From assembly GCA_031268395.1 (NCBI GenBank), contig JAIRXI010000154.1, positions 1 through 11,336 on the forward strand: a stretch of DNA of 11,336 bases. Reading direction: 5' to 3'. Both the position numbers and the translations under genes were made by a program. Positions within the stretch are counted from its first letter, which is position 1, and every line of letters starts with the position of its first letter. Positions 6,520 through 11,336 of this stretch are shown one piece after another. The notes under the pieces were generated by a model that saw only the letters and a program-made list of their open reading frames with translations, searched no databases and had not been told where the DNA came from. This DNA is from Tannerella sp. GTDB lineage: Bacteria > Bacteroidota > Bacteroidia > Bacteroidales > Tannerellaceae.

Positions 6520-9492
6520 ATGAAAAGTAAAAGTATAATAAGAATCGGGGCAATAGTAATGATTGCCGCATGTATGACGTTTCCCCTTCATGCACAAACT
6601 CCACAGACAGTGGAAGAAGCAAGCGTAGAAGCGGAAGAAACGTCTGTTAACGGAGGCGCCGGCGAAGCGAATACGGAACTGTACAGTCCGGAAGAAACTG
6701 TACGTTTCGGATATTCCTCTCAATCGAAGGGCGCCGTCACCGGCTCGGTATCAACCGTGTCGGGACGGGCGCTGGAGAGTTCGCCAGTAGCTAATCTCTC
6801 GCAGTCGCTGGCCGGAAGGCTTAACGGACTGTTCACAAACGAGGAATACTCGGAACCCTCGCGAGTACAGACCGTACTGCGGGTGCGTGGCGCATCTACC
6901 ATCTACGCCAACCAGCCGCTGGTAGTCATCGACGGTTTTCCGTATGCCTACAGCAGCAACGAGCTGTTTGAATACATTTCCGCTTATGAGGTGGAATCCA
7001 TCAGCGTGCTCAAGGACGCTTCCGCGCAGGCCATCTACGGCATCCAGGGAGCGAACGGCGTGATAGTGATCACCACAAAACGCGGAGTTAACGAAAAGCT
7101 CAAGGTCAACGTCAGGCTCGACCAGACGTTTGAACGGCCTACTACGCAGCTGCCGCACCTCTCTTCGGGAGAATACGCACAGTTGCGCAACGAAGCCGGA
7201 TACAACGACGGCATGGGACGTAACGCGTATTTTACGCCGGCGGACGTAGAGGGATTCATCTCCGGAGAGAACCGCGAGCTGTATCCCGACAACGACTGGC
7301 GGAAAGTGAACATGCGCGACATTACGCACATGCAGCGTGTGGGCGTCGACCTGACGGGAGGTAACGACAGGGCCGTATTCTATACGAACTTCAACGTGAT
7401 GCACCAGAACAGCATGTGGAAGACGTACCAGACGAAATACGACCCTAATAACGATTTCCTGTGGGCTAACTTCCGCTCGAACGTGGATGTAAAGTTGAAC
7501 AAAATCCTGTCGGCCTCGTTGAACCTGAGCGGCAACGTCAAGCGCGAAAAAACGCCCGGCAGCGCCAGTATGCTCGGATTTGCCGAGTTTCTGTACAACA
7601 GGATGTATACCTTTCCGTCCTCCGTCTACGGGCCTACGACCCCTAAAACGGTCGACCCCGAAACAGGCGAGGAGGGAGGCGACCAGGTAATTGTAACCGG
7701 CACCGACCCGTATAGCACCTACTCGATCATCAACCGGATGGGATACATCAATCACACGGTGACGAACATCTATGCGCAGTTTGCACTGAAGCTCGACCTG
7801 GGATTCCTGACGGAGGGACTTAACCTGAGCGGGTACGCAGGCTATCAGACCAATTCGGTCAACAGCCAGTATACTTACCAGTTCTTTGAAAGCTGGGTGC
7901 GGACGCCCGATTACAGCGTACTCGAATTTACCAAGTACGGCACCCAGGAAAATACGTCGCTGGCTTACTCCAAAAATTCAAGTTTCTACTACAACCTGAA
8001 CTTTAAGGGTATGCTTGACTACCGGCGCAAGTTCGGACTGCACGACGTAGGCGCTATGGCATACGCTTTCTACCAGGACTTGAGCAAGGTAGATAACAGC
8101 TCTCCCGAACTGCTTCCCTACCGCCGTATTCATACAGGCGTGGAGGCTGAATACGGATACGACGGCCGCTATCTGCTGAAACTCGACCTGGGCTATTCCG
8201 GATCGGAGCAGTACGCACGGGAAAACCGCTTTACCGCAACGCCTGCCGTTTCGGCCGGATGGGTACTGTCGAAGGAATCTTTTATGGAATCCACGGCCGG
8301 TTACCTGACCTTCCTGAAACTGCGAGCATCTTACGGCAAGGCGGCCAACGACATTTCCAACCTCGGACGTTATATCTATCTCGACAATGTAACCATTGCC
8401 GGGGGCGGAGTGCTGGGGAGTTACCTCGGTTACAACGTCAGCGAAGGACAGTCGGCCAATCCCGAACTGAAACCCGAAATATCCGTCAAGCAGAACTATG
8501 GCGTCGACGTGACTCTGTTCAACTGCCTGTCGCTTACCGCCGACGTGTTCCGCGAAAAGATGTCGAACATGGTATCGACCGCTACGGCAGTCACGCCATC
8601 GTACCAGGGTATCCCGCTGGAATATTTCCCGCGTACCAATACGGGCGTCTTCGAGAATAAAGGCTATGAATTTTCAGTCGACTTTGAGAAGAAGATCGGC
8701 AAGGACTTCACCTTTGGCGTAGGAGGATGGCTGGCTCATGCCGAAAATAAAGTGATCAACAACGACGAGAGCGAACTCGCAGACGATTACGCCTACCGGA
8801 AACGGCAGGAAGGATATTCAGTCGGGCAGAATTTCGGATACCTCGTGGACGATCATAACGGCAACGGGTTTTTCAACAGCCGGCAGGAGTTGGAAGAGAG
8901 CAATCTCGTTTATGAAATCGGCTCGCCGCGTGTGGGCGACCTGAAGTATTACGACCTGAACAGCGACGGCATTATCAACGACAAAGACCGCGTACCGCTG
9001 GGACATGGCTTAATACCTCGCTATTATTATGCGTTCCATGCGAGGGCTGATTACCGGAACTTCGATCTTAAAATCCTGTTCCAGGGAATAGGCGACTACT
9101 ATGGCATTGACACGTGGACGGGACGTGTTGAATACACTTATGAGGGAGTATACAGCGAATGGCATAAAAATGCGTGGACAGCCGAACGTTACGCCGCAGG
9201 CGAGAAGATTACCTATCCGGCGCTCTCGACGGTGGTTAATTCCAATCATGTAGGCAACAGCTTTTTCCTGGAAGACAAGTCGTATCTGCGCCTGAAAAAT
9301 CTTGAAATAGGGTACACTTTCCCAACTCATATATCAAGGCTGATCAGGGCGGAAAAAATCCGGCTGTCTCTGTCGGGGCAGAACCTGTTTACCTGGGATA
9401 AACTGACGACCGACGAATACGGGCCGGAAGGCAACTATCTGTCGATCCCCGTCTACAAATTGTATAATATCGGACTGAGTATTAAATTTTAA
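6520..9492 (+). CDS. SusC/RagA-family TonB-dependent transporter lacking the N-terminal carboxypeptidase-like domain (SusC2)
   Basis: This is a 990-residue TonB-dependent transporter paralogous to SusC1. The open frame reaches back into susD1, but ATG 6520 gives a good signal peptide (MKSKSIIRIG, hydrophobic core, cleavage near PLHA-Q, residue 25). ATG 6499 is an alternative that adds seven residues. After the signal peptide comes a Glu-rich linker (about 27-58), a TonB-box-like TVRFGYSSQSK (60-70), and directly the plug with VESISVLKDASAQAIYG starting at 158 and GANGVIVITT. The carboxypeptidase-regulatory-like domain present in SusC1 is absent. The barrel keeps LKLRAS.GK, the DLNSDGIINDKD loop (812-823), the KNAWTAERY and YPALST segments, GQNLFTW, and a terminal Phe. 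There is no frameshift or internal stop, so it looks functional. It lies 32 bases after susD1 and 6 before susD2. Confidence 0.95.
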   Translation: MKSKSIIRIGAIVMIAACMTFPLHAQTPQTVEEASVEAEETSVNGGAGEANTELYSPEETVRFGYSSQSKGAVTGSVSTVSGRALESSPVANLSQSLAGRLNGLFTNEEYSEPSRVQTVLRVRGASTIYANQPLVVIDGFPYAYSSNELFEYISAYEVESISVLKDASAQAIYGIQGANGVIVITTKRGVNEKLKVNVRLDQTFERPTTQLPHLSSGEYAQLRNEAGYNDGMGRNAYFTPADVEGFISGENRELYPDNDWRKVNMRDITHMQRVGVDLTGGNDRAVFYTNFNVMHQNSMWKTYQTKYDPNNDFLWANFRSNVDVKLNKILSASLNLSGNVKREKTPGSASMLGFAEFLYNRMYTFPSSVYGPTTPKTVDPETGEEGGDQVIVTGTDPYSTYSIINRMGYINHTVTNIYAQFALKLDLGFLTEGLNLSGYAGYQTNSVNSQYTYQFFESWVRTPDYSVLEFTKYGTQENTSLAYSKNSSFYYNLNFKGMLDYRRKFGLHDVGAMAYAFYQDLSKVDNSSPELLPYRRIHTGVEAEYGYDGRYLLKLDLGYSGSEQYARENRFTATPAVSAGWVLSKESFMESTAGYLTFLKLRASYGKAANDISNLGRYIYLDNVTIAGGGVLGSYLGYNVSEGQSANPELKPEISVKQNYGVDVTLFNCLSLTADVFREKMSNMVSTATAVTPSYQGIPLEYFPRTNTGVFENKGYEFSVDFEKKIGKDFTFGVGGWLAHAENKVINNDESELADDYAYRKRQEGYSVGQNFGYLVDDHNGNGFFNSRQELEESNLVYEIGSPRVGDLKYYDLNSDGIINDKDRVPLGHGLIPRYYYAFHARADYRNFDLKILFQGIGDYYGIDTWTGRVEYTYEGVYSEWHKNAWTAERYAAGEKITYPALSTVVNSNHVGNSFFLEDKSYLRLKNLEIGYTFPTHISRLIRAEKIRLSLSGQNLFTWDKLTTDEYGPEGNYLSIPVYKLYNIGLSIKF

Positions 9493-9498
9493 TGTGAT

Positions 9499-11271
9499 AT
9501 GACAATGAAAAAATATATGATTTTTCTCTTCGCCGTTCTATTTGCAGGCCTTGTTGCCTCGTGCAACGACCTGCTGGATCTTCAGAACGACGGACGAACA
9601 ACGATAGAAGAAGTTTTCAAGACGCGAAACGGTGTGCGCGGGTATCTTAATTCCTGCTACGGCTACCTTCCCGTTGCCGGCATCGGACGCTCGTCGCTGA
9701 CCGACGATGCGCAGGATGCTGACGGCATCTACGGCAATTCGCTCTACAGCTACTGGTATGCAAACGGTTTTTCAGCTTCCTTTTTCTTTGCGACCGACGA
9801 ACAGCCATGGTCTTCCTATTATGAAGGGATTCGCAAGTGCAATATGTTCATTGGCAACATGCCCGGTGTGGACAGGGAGTCAATTGGAGCAAGCGAAGCC
9901 GAAATGACTACATGGGTAGCGCAGGCGTACTCTCTGAGGGCGCTCTATTACCTGCAGCTTATCAAGCGTTACGGCGCCGTTCCGATTATTACGGAGACTT
10001 ATGATATTACCCATGACTATTCTGACGACCGGCGTGCGCCGGTATCGGAAGTAGTGGGTCAGATTCTGGCAGACTGCGACGCCGCCCTGTCTGCTCCGGC
10101 AATTGCCAACGGCTTTAGCTGGAGAGTATCAGCCGGGCAGCGTGGTATTATGACGCGGGCGGTGGTTAATGCCATACGCTCGGAAGCTATTACCTATGCC
10201 GTCAGTCCGCTATTCGACGATGGAACGTACACCTGGGCAGACGCTACGCGTATCAACGGTGAAGCTCTGTCCGGATGCCTGTCAAACGGATTCGAACTGT
10301 TCCGCGACGAGCCGGCTCCCGATATTGCACAGAACGCATACGCGCTGTATTTCATCACACGTTCAGACGAACAGCAGGCATACGATAAGGAAACCATCTA
10401 CGGAGGACAGACGCTATCCGTATGGCAGACTGCCGGAATGCCTTCTACAGCCGGACAGATTACGGCAGGGCCGTGTCCGACGCAGGAACTGGTGGACAGC
10501 TACGAGATGCAGGCTACCGGAGAACGTCCCGTTACGGGATATTCCGACGCAGCACATCTGCAGCCGGTCATCAATCCGTCGTCAGGCTACAATCCCGATC
10601 GTCCATACGAAGGACGCGACCCGCGTTTCTACGCTTCCATCTATTATAACGGCGCGCCCCGCCGTCTGGACGGGAATGCAACGGTGGGAACGTATTTCGG
10701 CGCACAGGATGGAATAACCGCCACAGACCGGCGCACGACACGCACAGGCTATTATCTGCGGAAGTACAACAACTGGCGATCCAGCCGCGACAACAGTGCA
10801 GACGGAGAAATCAGGCTCTTCCGCCTGGGAGCGCTGTATCTGAACTTTGCCGAATCGGCTTATCAGTCTGCCGGCCCGGATGCCGCGGTCAACCTTGGAA
10901 ACGGAATATCAATGAGCGCACGCGATGCAGTCAATGCCATCCGTACACGCGCCGGTATGCCGCTTTTCCCTGCAGGTATGACGCGTGAGGCTTTCGAGGC
11001 GAAGTACCGCAACGAAAGGCGGGTTGAACTGGCTTTCGAGGAGCATCGATATTTCGACGTTCGACGCTGGAAGATTCTCGAATCTTCGGAACGCTACCTT
11101 ACCGGCATGTATATCACGCAGCAGGAAAACGGCGGTTTCAGCTACGAACGTATCGGATTTGAACGGGCTTCGGGGATTGAGAAATACTATTTCTATCCTA
11201 TTGAACAGAGTGAAGCAAACAAAATGCAGGATCATACCGGCGTTAACTGGCAGAATCCCGGATGGAACTAA
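9499..11271 (+). CDS. SusD/RagB-family surface nutrient-binding lipoprotein (SusD2)
   Basis: This is a 590-residue lipoprotein partner of SusC2. The signal peptide ends in a lipobox LVASC with Cys22 as the lipidated residue. Starting at the second ATG (9505, MKKYMIF) would shorten it by two residues and is equally plausible. After the Cys comes NDLLDLQNDG, typical of SusD N-termini. The C-terminal SusD/RagB domain shows FRLGALYLNFAESAY from 441, NAIRTRAGMP, and NERRVELAFEEHRYFDVRRW at 505-524. Blocks shared with SusD1 include VFK near the N-terminus, YLN(T/S)CY, CP(S/T)QELVD, RDPRFYASIYYNG and RTGY; the rest has diverged, so the pair may bind different parts or lengths of one ligand. Next to the conserved NAIRTRAG helix it carries a short insertion (NLGNGISMSARDA) that SusD1 lacks. 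It starts only 6 bases after susC2, which points to coupled translation. Confidence 0.96.
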   Translation: MTMKKYMIFLFAVLFAGLVASCNDLLDLQNDGRTTIEEVFKTRNGVRGYLNSCYGYLPVAGIGRSSLTDDAQDADGIYGNSLYSYWYANGFSASFFFATDEQPWSSYYEGIRKCNMFIGNMPGVDRESIGASEAEMTTWVAQAYSLRALYYLQLIKRYGAVPIITETYDITHDYSDDRRAPVSEVVGQILADCDAALSAPAIANGFSWRVSAGQRGIMTRAVVNAIRSEAITYAVSPLFDDGTYTWADATRINGEALSGCLSNGFELFRDEPAPDIAQNAYALYFITRSDEQQAYDKETIYGGQTLSVWQTAGMPSTAGQITAGPCPTQELVDSYEMQATGERPVTGYSDAAHLQPVINPSSGYNPDRPYEGRDPRFYASIYYNGAPRRLDGNATVGTYFGAQDGITATDRRTTRTGYYLRKYNNWRSSRDNSADGEIRLFRLGALYLNFAESAYQSAGPDAAVNLGNGISMSARDAVNAIRTRAGMPLFPAGMTREAFEAKYRNERRVELAFEEHRYFDVRRWKILESSERYLTGMYITQQENGGFSYERIGFERASGIEKYYFYPIEQSEANKMQDHTGVNWQNPGWN

Positions 11272-11292
11272 ATCAAATTTAAAACTTGAAAA

Positions 11293-11336
11293 ATGAAAAT
11301 TAAAAGTATGAAAATATTAAAATCATGGATACAGGC
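11293..11336 (+). CDS. Start of a further operon gene (3' end outside window)
   Basis: An ATG at 11293 opens a frame that stays open to the window end, reading MKIKSMKILKSWIQ. A second in-frame ATG lies at 11308. The basic N-terminus resembles the beginning of a signal peptide. The position, 21 bases after susD2 on the same strand with no terminator between, suits another secreted or surface protein of the same operon, such as an additional glycan-binding lipoprotein or an enzyme. Fourteen codons are too few to assign a family. Confidence 0.55.
   Translation, partial: MKIKSMKILKSWIQ

Noticed and set aside
6534..6573. Possible lipobox IAAC (residues 15-18) in the SusC2 signal sequence
   Set aside because: The hydrophobic stretch before the Cys is short, and a normal cleavage site (HA-Q) follows; SusC transporters are integral barrels, not lipoproteins.
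6751..7755. Long minus-strand open frame (334 codons) inside susC2
   Set aside because: It is antisense to a clear SusC gene, has no domain I recognise, and is explained by the codon bias of the sense strand.

Overview
The window looks like a piece of a Bacteroidales-type (phylum Bacteroidota) chromosome. The evidence is two complete SusC/SusD outer-membrane uptake pairs, a Bacteroidota-style promoter box (TAnnTTTG), genes without clear Shine-Dalgarno sequences, and dispersed palindromic repeats of a kind I associate with Bacteroidales genomes. I cannot name genus or species.

Layout. Bases 1-447 hold the 3' end of a PD-(D/E)XK nuclease/transposase-family gene (Rpn/PDDEXK_2 type), whose tail carries five copies of an eight-residue repeat. 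Bases 448-1385 form an intergenic stretch of about 940 bases that I read as non-coding. It starts with a 7-bp tandem repeat and two hairpin-forming palindromes (a REP-like element). It then becomes AT-rich and holds a perfect 14-bp palindrome (729-742), a candidate promoter box (786-793), an (AG)11 tract (901-923), a second perfect 14-bp palindrome (971-984) and a 10-bp-stem terminator-like hairpin (1147-1179). From 1386 to the end, all genes lie on the plus strand in a tight row: susC-like 1, susD-like 1, susC-like 2, susD-like 2, and the first codons of a further gene. The gaps are 11, 32, 6 and 21 bases with no terminator between them, so they are probably one operon.

Function. Each SusC-like protein is a TonB-dependent beta-barrel transporter, and each SusD-like protein is the surface lipoprotein that caps it and binds ligand. 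Two tandem pairs are the core of a polysaccharide-utilisation-type locus. The substrate cannot be told from this window, because no glycoside hydrolase, lyase, protease or regulator is in view. The two pairs are clearly paralogous but well diverged. The main architectural difference is that SusC1 has the usual N-terminal carboxypeptidase-regulatory-like domain, while SusC2 has only a short acidic linker in its place. Neither has an STN signalling domain, so neither looks like a direct trigger of an anti-sigma/ECF-sigma relay.

I did not find an undescribed system. The parts most worth a second look are the structured leader upstream of susC1, the domain-deficient second SusC, and the repeat-rich tail of the nuclease-family gene.
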